A program made the translations under genes and the position numbers. A stretch of 64,000 bases of DNA from Niveispirillum sp. SYP-B3756 (GTDB lineage: Bacteria; Pseudomonadota; Alphaproteobacteria; Azospirillales; Azospirillaceae). Positions 1 through 8,317 of this stretch are shown one piece after another (position 1 is the stretch's first letter; every line of letters starts with the position of its first letter). The notes beneath the pieces were generated by a model. That model had not been told where the DNA came from, did no database searches, and saw nothing but the letters and a program-made list of their open reading frames with translations. The stretch covers positions 62,001 through 126,000 of the forward strand of contig NZ_WIDQ01000010.1 of NCBI RefSeq assembly GCF_009495745.1, given 5' to 3'.

Positions 1-1671
1 GTAATGCCAGAACCCATACCAGCGCCGCTGTTCCACCTGTCGCTGGTACAGGTCCAGCAGGAAATCGGCCTGATCCTCAATCAGCTTGCGGGTGGGGGTA
101 GACCGGTCCACCAGCGCCCAGTCACCAAATACCGGCACGGCGTGCAGCCGTTCCGGCGAGCACATTAATTGCGGGCGTTCGCGCACGGCCCCCGCCATCT
201 GCACCAGCTTGTCCCGCGCCGGGGTGGCCGGCAGGGACCAGAAATGCAGCTCGCTGGTGCGGGCAATGCCATAGGGGCGGCCCCAGCCTTCCTCATAATC
301 CTCATAGGTGATTTCCAGCGCTTCGCGTTCGGTCGGGTGGTCCTTGATCCCCATCCCGTCGTGATAGAAGCGCAGATCCATGGCCGGTGCCTCTGGCGAC
401 CAGAGCCAGACCGTCACCTCCGCCAGCTCGCCATTGGCGCCACGGATATCCAGACGCGACGGATGGCTTTCCCAGAAATGCGACAGGGCGAAGGCGGTCC
501 CGCCGCCCGTACCCCCGCCGACATAGCCCAGACCGGCGGCCCGCTGGCCCGATTGCGCATGGATCCAGCCATGGCCGGGCTTGGTGCGCTTGGTGATGGC
601 AAAACCATCGGCATTGGCCTGCGACAGGGTAAAATCACCCCAGCTGGGGATCAGGTCCAGCCGCTTGGAGACGGTTTCCGCCATGCCGGACAAGGGGGGG
701 ATGGGCTGGCCAGCAATCTGGGCGGCGCGATAATCCTTGCCGGGGTCGCGGCGCAGGCCCGTCAGCGGGCGCACCGCCTCCCCCCACAGGCCGCCATCCA
801 GCCCGGCGAAGCGGATATGCCGGTCATGCGGGGCATCGGCCAGCGGCACGGACGCGCGCAGGCCCAGACCGCGGATGAAATCCTTATTCTCATCCCCATC
901 GAAGATGAAGCTGTGCATCACCCGCACGGATTCCGCACCGGCCTGAAAATAAAGCCGCACGGTGAAGGGCAGCCAGTCGCGCAGCCCATCGGCGCCGGTG
1001 CCGCGATGGCTGCCTTCCAGCTTCACCACCGCGCGGATGGGGCCGGATTGTTCCACCGTCACCTTGCCGATGGCGCTGGTGAAATTGCGCTGGGTCAGGC
1101 TGCCGGTGTCCGACAGGTCCGGCTGATCCTGGGAGATGGCCACCAGATGCAGGCCGCGCAAAACCTCCCGCCCGTCCACGCTGGCGCTGGCGATCAACTG
1201 GCCGCCCTGTTTGGGCACCACCCATTGCCGGGGGCCGATGCTGATGGTGATGGCATCGGCCTTTTCCACCAGCTTCACCGGGCTGTCCGGGCTAGCGGGC
1301 TTGCCAGCCTGCAATTCGTAAGTTTCAGCCGGGGTTTCCCCGGCGGGAATGCTGTGGGCCGACCATTTCAACGACCCGTCCGGCCAGGTGGCCAGCGGCC
1401 AGCTTTGCACCGGCACATCCCGCCCGCTGGCATCGCGCAGGCGGAAATTCTGGCTGGTCTTATAAAGACCCCTGGGCCAGGGAACGCCCAAGCTTTGGCC
1501 CAGATGCAGCGCGGGCACCTTGCCATCGATCCAGCGCAGGTTGGTGGTGGGCGCTTTTTCTGTCGCAGCAGCACTGCCGCCCGTGCTGGCCAATGTCAGG
1601 GCCGCTGTGGCCGTTGCACCAACGGCACCTGCGCGCATGAAGTCCCGCCGATTGGGCGTGCTGAAAGGCAT
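1..1671 (-). CDS. Exo-rhamnogalacturonan lyase-like protein (PL26/PcRGLX type), C-terminus beyond window
   Basis: Reading the minus strand from ATG 1671 gives an open frame to the window edge, so the C-terminal part is missing. Residues 7-12 (NRRDFM) form a twin-arginine motif followed by an Ala-rich hydrophobic stretch, so export by Tat is likely. The mature part begins LRWIDGKVPALHLGQSLG and continues with the RIFT-barrel style beta-rich sequence of the exo-RG-lyase/YetA family (PL26). Such enzymes release unsaturated galacturonosyl-rhamnose units from RG-I chain ends. It diverges from the PL11 endo-lyase with a 143-bp shared promoter region, so the pair would be co-regulated. The family call is from memory of the sequence style and context; catalytic residues were not checked. 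Confidence 0.7.
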   Translation of the reverse strand, partial: MPFSTPNRRDFMRAGAVGATATAALTLASTGGSAAATEKAPTTNLRWIDGKVPALHLGQSLGVPWPRGLYKTSQNFRLRDASGRDVPVQSWPLATWPDGSLKWSAHSIPAGETPAETYELQAGKPASPDSPVKLVEKADAITISIGPRQWVVPKQGGQLIASASVDGREVLRGLHLVAISQDQPDLSDTGSLTQRNFTSAIGKVTVEQSGPIRAVVKLEGSHRGTGADGLRDWLPFTVRLYFQAGAESVRVMHSFIFDGDENKDFIRGLGLRASVPLADAPHDRHIRFAGLDGGLWGEAVRPLTGLRRDPGKDYRAAQIAGQPIPPLSGMAETVSKRLDLIPSWGDFTLSQANADGFAITKRTKPGHGWIHAQSGQRAAGLGYVGGGTGGGTAFALSHFWESHPSRLDIRGANGELAEVTVWLWSPEAPAMDLRFYHDGMGIKDHPTEREALEITYEDYEEGWGRPYGIARTSELHFWSLPATPARDKLVQMAGAVRERPQLMCSPERLHAVPVFGDWALVDRSTPTRKLIEDQADFLLDLYQRQVEQRRWYGFWHY

Positions 1672-1814
1672 TCCGCTTCCTCCCGTTTCCTGCCGCGTGC
1701 CATCGCCCTTAGGGAGGCGATTTGTTCCATATTGTGATTTTATGTTCTCTATATTGGAATTTAATTGTCAGATCAATCGGCATATAGTGCCCAAAACCAG
1801 CCCAGGGAGTGGAT
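1672..1814. promoter_or_regulatory. Divergent promoter region of the two RG lyase genes
   Basis: This AT-rich stretch in a GC-rich locus separates the minus-strand PL26-like gene from the plus-strand PL11 gene. It carries CATATTGTG at 1728-1736, a 9-mer that recurs with small changes upstream of other genes of the pectin locus (see findings). A clear Shine-Dalgarno AGGGAG sits at 1803-1808 in front of the PL11 ATG at 1815. No sigma-70 hexamers are convincing enough to name. Confidence 0.45.
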
Positions 1815-3779
1815 ATGAGAATGCTTACCCCCACCAGCCGCGCGGTGATGCTGTCGATGGGATTGGCCTGCGCCGCCGTGGCGCTTGCCAGCCCGGCCAT
1901 TCAGGCCGCAACGCCACGGCAGATGGAAAAGCTGGATCGCGGCATGGTGGCCGTGCCGTCCCAGGGTGGGGTATTGGTGGGCTGGCGTCTGCTGGGCACC
2001 GATCCGGCCGATCTGGCCTTCAACCTTTACCGCGACGGGCGCAAGCTGAATGGCAAGCCGCTGACCGGCCCCACCAGCTTTCTGGACAAAGGGGCCGATG
2101 GCAGCGGCACCTATACGCTGCGCCCGGTGCAAGGCGGGGCGGAACAGCCCGTGGCCAGCACAGCCAAGGTGTGGCAGCAGGGTTACCTGACCATTCCCCT
2201 GCAACAGCCGCCGGGCGGCACCACCCCCAAGGGGGAGGCCTTCACCTACAACGCCAATGATGCCAGCGTCGGTGACCTGGATGGCGATGGCCAGTATGAA
2301 ATCGTGCTGAAATGGGACCCCAGCAATTCCAAGGATAATGCCTTTGGCGGCTATACGGGGCCGGTGATCCTGGATGCCTATCGCCTGGATGGCACAAGGC
2401 TGTGGCGCATTGATATGGGCCGCAATATCCGCGCTGGTGCCCACTACACCCAATTCCTGGTCTATGATTTCGATGGCGATGGGCGGGCCGAACTGGTGGC
2501 CCGCACCAGCGATGGTACGGTGGATGGCACCGGTGCCGTGATCGGTGATGCCAATGCCGATTGGCGCGGCCATGCCGGTGACGTTCCCCAGGCCGACCGC
2601 ACGGGGGCTGAAACCAAGGCGGACGGCAGCAAGGTGGCAAGGCTGGAAGGCCGTATGTTGAAAGGCCCGGAATATCTGACCGTGTTTGACGGGCGGACCG
2701 GCAAGGCATTGGCCAGCCAGCCCTATCTGCCGGGCCGCGACGATGAAACCGACGCCCCCACGCCGGAACGCATGACGCAGGTATGGGGCGATGGCTATGC
2801 CAACCGGTCCGACCGGTTCCTGGCCGGGGTTGCCTATCTGGATGGGGAACGGCCCAGCATCATCATGGCGCGCGGCTATTACGCGCGCACCACGCTCGCC
2901 GCCTGGGATTGGCGCGATGGCAAGCTGACCGAGCGCTGGTACTTCGACAGTTCCGCTCCCGGCAATCAGGATTATGCCGGCCAGGGCAACCACCAGCTTT
3001 CCGTCGCCGATGTGGATGGCGATGGCAAGGATGAGATCATCTATGGCTCCATGGCCATTGATGATAATGGCAAGGGCCTGTGGTCGGCCAAGCTTTACCA
3101 TGGCGACGCGCTGCATGTGTCTGATCTGGACCCGCTGCATCCCGGCCTGGAACGCTTCGGTGTGCATGAAAGCCCCGGTCGCAATGGCGGCATCGGGGCC
3201 GCCATGTTGGATGCCGCCACCGGCAAGATACTGTGGACCACGCCGACGGAAAAGGATACCGGGCGCGGCGTCGCCTTCGATATTGATCCGCGCTCACCGG
3301 GGGCCGAAGCCTGGGCCAGCAATGCCCCCGGCCTTTACAGCGCGCAAGGCTCCCTGATCGCCCCCAAACATCCGCGACAGATGAATTTCGGCATCTGGTG
3401 GGATGGCGATCTGCTGCGGGAATTGCTGGATAAGGAAGAGATTGCCAAATGGGATTGGCAGAAGGGCGACACCGTCACCCTGCTGGCCGCCGATGGCGTT
3501 TCCTCCAACAATGGTACCAAGGCCAACCCCACACTTTCCGCCGATATTCTGGGGGACTGGCGGGAAGAGGTGATCTGGCGGACCAAGGATAACAGCGCTT
3601 TGCGCATCTACACCACGCCCTGGCCCACCGATTACCGCTTCGTCACCCTGATGCATGATCCGGTCTACCGGCTGGGGGTGGCCTGGCAGAATGTCGCCTA
3701 TAACCAGCCGCCCCATACCAGTTTCTTCTTAGGCCATGGTATGGCCCCGCCGCCGGCCCCGCATATCCGCACGCCGTAA
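1815..3779 (+). CDS. Rhamnogalacturonan endolyase, PL11 family
   Basis: This 654-residue protein matches the PL11 RG lyases (YesW/YesX type), which cut the alternating rhamnose-galacturonate backbone of RG-I by beta-elimination. ATG 1815 was preferred over an in-frame GTG at 1809 because AGGGAG lies 6 nt before it. Residues 1-31 are a signal peptide. The mature N-terminus (MEKLDRGMVAV) and the next approx. 90 residues resemble the PL11 N-terminal beta-sandwich. The rest is an eight-bladed propeller with at least three calcium-type DxDGDG loops (DLDGDGQYE, DFDGDGRAE, DVDGDGKDE), as expected for this Ca-dependent family. Length is normal. It is convergent with the TonB-dependent receptor, and intrinsic terminators separate them. 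Confidence 0.9.
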   Translation: MRMLTPTSRAVMLSMGLACAAVALASPAIQAATPRQMEKLDRGMVAVPSQGGVLVGWRLLGTDPADLAFNLYRDGRKLNGKPLTGPTSFLDKGADGSGTYTLRPVQGGAEQPVASTAKVWQQGYLTIPLQQPPGGTTPKGEAFTYNANDASVGDLDGDGQYEIVLKWDPSNSKDNAFGGYTGPVILDAYRLDGTRLWRIDMGRNIRAGAHYTQFLVYDFDGDGRAELVARTSDGTVDGTGAVIGDANADWRGHAGDVPQADRTGAETKADGSKVARLEGRMLKGPEYLTVFDGRTGKALASQPYLPGRDDETDAPTPERMTQVWGDGYANRSDRFLAGVAYLDGERPSIIMARGYYARTTLAAWDWRDGKLTERWYFDSSAPGNQDYAGQGNHQLSVADVDGDGKDEIIYGSMAIDDNGKGLWSAKLYHGDALHVSDLDPLHPGLERFGVHESPGRNGGIGAAMLDAATGKILWTTPTEKDTGRGVAFDIDPRSPGAEAWASNAPGLYSAQGSLIAPKHPRQMNFGIWWDGDLLRELLDKEEIAKWDWQKGDTVTLLAADGVSSNNGTKANPTLSADILGDWREEVIWRTKDNSALRIYTTPWPTDYRFVTLMHDPVYRLGVAWQNVAYNQPPHTSFFLGHGMAPPPAPHIRTP

Positions 3780-3789
3780 GAAGCGGGGA

Positions 3790-3821
3790 GGGGGCGGGGT
3801 ACCAAACCGCCCCCTTCTTTT
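3790..3821 (+). terminator. Intrinsic terminator of the PL11 gene
   Basis: An 8-bp stem GGGGGCGG (3790-3797) / CCGCCCCC (3807-3814) with a 9-nt loop is followed by TTCTTTT. It starts 11 nt after the PL11 stop codon. Confidence 0.75.
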
Positions 3822-3842
3822 GGTCGTTCACCAAAGTCCATG

Positions 3843-3882
3843 AAAAAGGGCGGCACCCGTTCTGGATGCCGCCCTTCTTTTT
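3843..3882. terminator. Bidirectional terminator between PL11 and the TonB receptor
   Basis: The stem GGGCGGCA (3848-3855) / TGCCGCCC (3867-3874) is flanked by A5 at 3843-3847 and TTCTTTTT on the other side. It can therefore terminate transcripts from both strands. It serves the minus-strand TonB-dependent receptor and backs up the PL11 terminator. Confidence 0.8.
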
Positions 3883-3888
3883 ATCCAG

Positions 3889-3918
3889 CCCACCCGGGCC
3901 GTTGCCGGCCCGGGTGGG
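3889..3918. repeat. Perfect 12-bp hairpin just after the TonB receptor stop
   Basis: CCCACCCGGGCC (3889-3900) pairs with GGCCCGGGTGGG (3907-3918) around a 6-nt loop. It lies 10 nt past the receptor stop codon and has no T-run of its own, so it probably protects the 3' end of the message or assists the terminator at 3843-3882. Confidence 0.6.
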
Positions 3919-3927
3919 GGATCAGGA

Positions 3928-6900
3928 TCAGTACTTGTAGGATGCACCGACATAGTAACGCTTGCCGGAATAGGCCAGCTCGCCCAGGCGGACATCGTCG
4001 CCCGACGTTGTGCGCTCTGCTTCGCCGGTCAGGTTCTTGCCTTCGACGAAGAAGGACATGCCGCTGCCGAGCAGACGATAGGTGAACTTGGCATCCAGGT
4101 AACCGGTACCATCGCGGAATACCGGGTTACCCGACCGTTCCGCCGCCGACTGCAGCCACTTGGTACGGCCATTATAGGCGACACGCAGGTTGTATTCATC
4201 CTTGTCGTAATAGGCGATCAGGTTGTAGCTGTGCTTGGACAGACCGGGGAAGGGCAGATCCCCACCCGTCAGGGAATTGGTGAGACCGACATTCTTGGCG
4301 TCGGAGTAAGTGTAATTCACATTCAGACCCAACCCATCGAAGGGGGAGGGCAGGAAGGTGAAGGCGGTCTGGGCGGACAGTTCAATACCGTTGATCTTGG
4401 CACCCTTGCCATTGATCGGCATGGACACGTCAAACAGGGTGCCGTCATTAAACAGGTCGACATTGCGTACCAGGGTGCGCGCCAGGATGAAGCTCTTCAC
4501 ATCCTTGTAGAAATAGGCGGCACTCAACAGGGTGTCGGGATTGACATACCAAGCCAGGTTAACGTCGTACTGGTCGGCCCGATAGGGGTCCAGGTCCGGG
4601 TTGCCGGAGGAGCAGGTGTCGTTCAGATCATCCTGCTTGCCTTCGGCGGTGACATCAATGATGCAATTGGCTGCTGGCACCAAGTCGGTCGGCTTGGGAC
4701 GTGCCATGACCTTGGCATAGCCCAGCCGCAGGAAGACCTCATCCGGCGACAAGGTGAAGTTGAAGTTTACCGCCGGCAGAATGTCGGAGTATTTTTCGTC
4801 GATCGAAACGGGTGCCACGCCCTTGGTCGTCACCGCTGTCGTTGCGACACCCAGGTCGGTTCGCACGATATTGCCGTTGGCATCACGAACATAATCCCGT
4901 TCCTGGCGGGTCAAAGCGCCGGACGCCTCGATCTTGGTCTCGACATAACGGGCGCCAGCATTACCGGAGACCGGAATGCCGAACAGGTCGAACTCGAAAT
5001 TGGCTTTCAGATAGCCGGCGGAAACCTCCTCCGAAATATCGTGGGCCGGGATCTGGGCGTAGCCATTGGCCTCGCGCAGCAGATCATGGTTGAAGCCGGA
5101 TGTGTCGAACCAATCGCCGATCTGGCTGACATCGGGGGCCATCCAGCCGCTGGGCACCGATCCGATATTGCCGCCATACCCATCATAGAAATTCTGCGGC
5201 GTCAGCTTGCCGGTGGCGCGGACGAAATCCACCAGCCGTTGTGGCGACCATGTCAATCCGTTGGTGGTGGTGCCCAACGCGACATTCTGCGTGATATTGG
5301 CGCTGGGAACGACGGTGCCATCCAAGGCCGTATAGCCACCGCCGGCATAACGCACGGAGCCGACCTTGCGCCATTGGCCACCAGCTTCGAGCGTGGTCAG
5401 GAACCAGCGGTCCAGATCGTAATCAAAGTCCAGCTTGGCGGCATCCTCGCTGGTTTCCACCTCCTCCGGCCGATATTGGATCGCCGCCGTGCCTGTCCGG
5501 TAGGTTTCCGGATTGCTGGGGTCGAAGCTGCTGGGGAAGGTGAAGGAGGGAATACCCTTATCGGACAGCTTGATATGAATCCCCGGCACCGTTGCCGTGA
5601 TGGCGACCGAGTTGGAATTGCTGTTCATCGTGGAACTGGACGTCGTGCCAAACCCGTTCAGGCGCCAATTGTCGCCGTTCCAGTTAAAGCCCGCCGTGTA
5701 ATATTTAGACTCCAGCGTATAGTCGAAGCCACGCATCTGGCTGCCGAAAATCTGCTTGGCACCACCCGTGCCCGACGGCACGGTGCTCGACGTATCAAAT
5801 TCGACCAGATTGTGGTTTGCGTCGACCACAGCCCCGGCAGCATTGATACGGGAGGAAGAGGTCAGATCAATGGAATAGTTGTAATCAGTCAGGAACTGAT
5901 CACGCTTATTGTAATTGACGTCCACATAGACATCAAAATCATCCGTCACCTGATATTGCAGCGTTGCCATGGCGGAGATGCGCTTGTCATCGCGTTCCCA
6001 GAGACCGTAACGCGGAATGCGCGGTGACAGGTCGTTCCATTGCGACAGGCAATTATTGCGGTTGGTCGAATTGGTGATGCTGCTGCACGAAGCCTTGGTC
6101 GCGTAGGTTTCATAGCCGGCGACGGTACGGGTCTTGTCCGGCGAATTGTCGAAATCGGCCAGGGATACCCATTCGGTGTTGCGCAGGAAGTCACCGCGCG
6201 TCTGCACCTTGTCATAGGTGGCGTTGATCAGCACGCCGAACCGGTCATCCAGGAACTTGTCGCCATAGGTGACATTGCCGCGCGGTGTCACCTTATCCAT
6301 CAGGTCCAGATACTGGCCAGCGATGGAGGTGGAGAACAAGGTCTTCTTCAGCTCCAGCGGCCGGCGCGTCTGCACCGAAACCGTACCGCCGACACCGCCT
6401 TCGGTCATGTCGGCGGTGAAGCCCTTGAAGACGTCGATGGACTTGATCAGTTCTGAGGCCATATCGCGCAGGTCGGCACCGCGCGAGCCTGTACCCGCAT
6501 TGCCCAGCACTGAAACGCCATTGATTTCAACGCGGTTCAGGTCAGGCTCGACACCACGGATGGAGACGGATTCGCCTTCGCCGAAGGCCCGGCTCAACTG
6601 CACGCCGGTGATGCGCTGCAGGGCCTCACCGACATTCTTGTCGGGGAAAGAGGCGACGTCTTCCGCCACCAGGCTGTCCACCACCGTATTGGCGCGCTTC
6701 TTACGCTCAATCGCGGACTGCAGGCTGGCGCGGGTGCCGACGACGATAATCTCTTCCAGCTCCACGGCTGCATTCTGCTGGGCGACCTGTGCGGTCTGTT
6801 GTGCCAGGGCGGATTGCCCCAGGCTGGCCAATGCCAGGCCAACCGCCGCGCAAGACAACAACTTCCCGGGCCGCGCCATGCGACCATTACGGTATGACAT
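3928..6900 (-). CDS. TonB-dependent receptor of the pectin locus
   Basis: This 990-residue outer-membrane receptor would import RG-I or pectin oligosaccharides using TonB energy. Residues 1-34 are a signal peptide. The segment ELEEIIVVGTRASLQSAIE contains the TonB box and the start of the plug domain. The plug continues through FPDKNVGEALQRITGVQLSR and a VSIRGVEPDLNRVEING motif, and a 22-strand barrel ending in ...YYVGASYKY with a terminal aromatic residue follows. Size and plug sequence fit the Caulobacter/Xanthomonas TonB receptor group. GGGAGGA precedes ATG 6900. The cargo is inferred only from the surrounding RG-I enzymes. Confidence 0.9.
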   Translation of the reverse strand: MSYRNGRMARPGKLLSCAAVGLALASLGQSALAQQTAQVAQQNAAVELEEIIVVGTRASLQSAIERKKRANTVVDSLVAEDVASFPDKNVGEALQRITGVQLSRAFGEGESVSIRGVEPDLNRVEINGVSVLGNAGTGSRGADLRDMASELIKSIDVFKGFTADMTEGGVGGTVSVQTRRPLELKKTLFSTSIAGQYLDLMDKVTPRGNVTYGDKFLDDRFGVLINATYDKVQTRGDFLRNTEWVSLADFDNSPDKTRTVAGYETYATKASCSSITNSTNRNNCLSQWNDLSPRIPRYGLWERDDKRISAMATLQYQVTDDFDVYVDVNYNKRDQFLTDYNYSIDLTSSSRINAAGAVVDANHNLVEFDTSSTVPSGTGGAKQIFGSQMRGFDYTLESKYYTAGFNWNGDNWRLNGFGTTSSSTMNSNSNSVAITATVPGIHIKLSDKGIPSFTFPSSFDPSNPETYRTGTAAIQYRPEEVETSEDAAKLDFDYDLDRWFLTTLEAGGQWRKVGSVRYAGGGYTALDGTVVPSANITQNVALGTTTNGLTWSPQRLVDFVRATGKLTPQNFYDGYGGNIGSVPSGWMAPDVSQIGDWFDTSGFNHDLLREANGYAQIPAHDISEEVSAGYLKANFEFDLFGIPVSGNAGARYVETKIEASGALTRQERDYVRDANGNIVRTDLGVATTAVTTKGVAPVSIDEKYSDILPAVNFNFTLSPDEVFLRLGYAKVMARPKPTDLVPAANCIIDVTAEGKQDDLNDTCSSGNPDLDPYRADQYDVNLAWYVNPDTLLSAAYFYKDVKSFILARTLVRNVDLFNDGTLFDVSMPINGKGAKINGIELSAQTAFTFLPSPFDGLGLNVNYTYSDAKNVGLTNSLTGGDLPFPGLSKHSYNLIAYYDKDEYNLRVAYNGRTKWLQSAAERSGNPVFRDGTGYLDAKFTYRLLGSGMSFFVEGKNLTGEAERTTSGDDVRLGELAYSGKRYYVGASYKY

Positions 6901-7161
6901 CCGAATCCTCCCATACCTTCACCGATGGCCATCCTTCACCGGGTCGTTCGCCGACCGGGCCGGACGCTTTTCGTCATGCGATTTCCCGCGCACAGGATGT
7001 GCCGGGCTTTCCCCAACTTGCGCTTTATTGATGGCCGGGAGGGCGGGGCCTCCTAGCCTGTCGAGAAGAGTATATTGCCACTATGTGGTGATCAACCGCA
7101 TATTTTGGGATTTTGCCAAAAAATAAGAGAGATCATCTTTTGTGTTGCAGATTTGCAAAAT

Positions 7162-7199
7162 AAAACCCGTTACAACGACAAATCGTTATAACGGGTTTT
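7162..7199. repeat. 17-bp inverted repeat upstream of the TonB receptor
   Basis: AAAACCCGTTACAACGA (7162-7178) and TCGTTATAACGGGTTTT (7183-7199) pair with one C-A mismatch around a CAAA loop. Read on the minus strand it is followed by a T-rich stretch, so it could be an intrinsic terminator, but no gene lies upstream on that strand. Confidence 0.6.
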
Positions 7200-7428
7200 G
7201 AGTCTAGGGAGAAGTAAAAGCACGATATAAGGTCGCCATAATACTCAATCTATTCGATTTGAGTTTAGGAGACCCGGGGATTCGGCGGCAAGATTTGTGA
7301 TCTCTCTCAAACTATGACACCGAATTTCGTGATCGATATTCCTTCTTTTTGAGAAGGAATATGGCGATCCATATTCTGTTAAAGTGACTACGTTGGCATG
7401 TTTGTGTCGCCGCATCTGCCGCCATCGT

Positions 7429-7446
7429 GTTGACACCGGTGACAAC
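7429..7446. promoter_or_regulatory. LacI-type operator palindrome
   Basis: GTTGaCACCGGTGaCAAC is an 18-bp dyad with a CG centre and a single non-matching pair (lower case). This is the size and central-CG form expected of LacI/GalR-family operators. No LacI-family gene lies in this window, so the binding protein is unknown. It sits between the divergent receptor and rhaM genes. Confidence 0.45.
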
Positions 7447-7982
7447 GCGTCTGACGCCAAACCCTGACGATGATTGTCTGAAAATCCCAGGCCCTTTCCG
7501 TTCCCCCACGTCGCATGTTCTTCATTCTTGTGTATAGATTGGCTAATCATCATACAAAAGGCAAGCGGAATTTTTCATATCCCGATATATGGTTTCATAT
7601 TATGGAATAAGCCATTGTTTTGGCGGAAAAATGCCCTTCCGTTCCGTCAGGCGGCAGCAAAGCACATCCGGCTTTTTGGAAAAAATCTCATATTGTGCAA
7701 TCACTGTCCATATTATATTACTAGTCGAGCTGGCCCCTGACGAGAAGGGGCAAGTCTTTTAAGAAGAGTGGGTGTGATACACCAGGGAGGGGGCGGGGTG
7801 CCTGGGTAAATCAGTGCTGGTTTCCCGTCGGGGTTCCGACCCTGCCTGCCCGTTTCATTCACCCCAGTAAGGCCGTGACGGCGTGGCAGCGTCGACGGGG
7901 AGGAAACCGGTTCGCCATGGGAGCACTCCGGCCGCAAGGCTGCGCCAGGGTGAACAATAACGAAAAACCAAGGAGAGGGTCG

Positions 7983-8303
7983 ATGTCCAGCACCGCGTTC
8001 CGCATGAAGCTGAAGCCCGGTTTTGTCGAAGAATATAAGCGCCGCCATGATGCGCTGTGGCCCGACCTGGCCCTGGCCCTGCGCGAGGCGGGCATCTACG
8101 ACTATTCCATTTTCCTGGATGAAGAGAGCCTGTCCCTGTTCGCTGTGTTGAAGCTGAAGCCCGGCTTCGAGGTACCGCGCGCCGCCTTGCCGCAACAGCC
8201 GGTGATGCGGCGCTGGTGGGACTATATGGCCGATATCATGGATGTGAACCCGGATAATTCCCCGGTCGAGGTGCCGTTGGCGCCGATGTTCCACTTCGCC
8301 TGA
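7983..8303 (+). CDS. rhaM: L-rhamnose mutarotase
   Basis: This 106-residue protein interconverts alpha- and beta-L-rhamnopyranose in the cytoplasm, so rhamnose freed from RG-I can enter catabolism. The sequence has the family pattern: FRMKLKPGFVEEYKRRHD at the N-terminus with the catalytic-type His, then GIYDYSIFLDEE, and MRRWWDYMADIMD near the end. Length is normal. AAGGAGAG ends 5 nt before ATG 7983; an upstream in-frame start at 7875 lacks the family sequence. It is the first gene of the long plus-strand series and lies 14 nt before the GH43-GH35 gene. Confidence 0.93.
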   Translation: MSSTAFRMKLKPGFVEEYKRRHDALWPDLALALREAGIYDYSIFLDEESLSLFAVLKLKPGFEVPRAALPQQPVMRRWWDYMADIMDVNPDNSPVEVPLAPMFHFA

Positions 8304-8317
8304 GCGGTGGCATCGGT

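Larger units (their letters stand above)
6901..7982. other. Long AT-rich regulatory gap between TonB receptor and rhaM
   Basis: About 1.08 kb without a convincing gene. Short minus-strand frames (for example 7245-7553) have no family resemblance and weak starts. The region contains a 17-bp inverted repeat (7162-7199), an 18-bp LacI-type palindrome (7429-7446), four CATATT-based 9-mers (7099, 7596, 7689, 7709) and a short hairpin GCCCCT/AGGGGC at 7733-7751 followed by AAGTCTTTT. The last could be a leader attenuator for rhaM, but that is weak. The size and motif density suggest a divergent control region for receptor and enzyme genes. Confidence 0.5.

Noticed and set aside
169-1737. Long plus-strand frame opposite the PL26-like gene
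   Set aside because: It is antisense to a minus-strand frame with a Tat signal and family sequence. Its own translation is low-complexity Gly/Ala/Arg/His text typical of GC-rich shadow frames.
7245-7553. 102-residue minus-strand frame in the TonB receptor/rhaM gap
   Set aside because: No family resemblance, no convincing ribosome site, and it overlaps the LacI-type palindrome. Treated as non-coding.
7740-7982. Cobalamin or other riboswitch in the rhaM leader
   Set aside because: Conserved boxes of known riboswitch classes were not found on either strand; only a short hairpin is visible.
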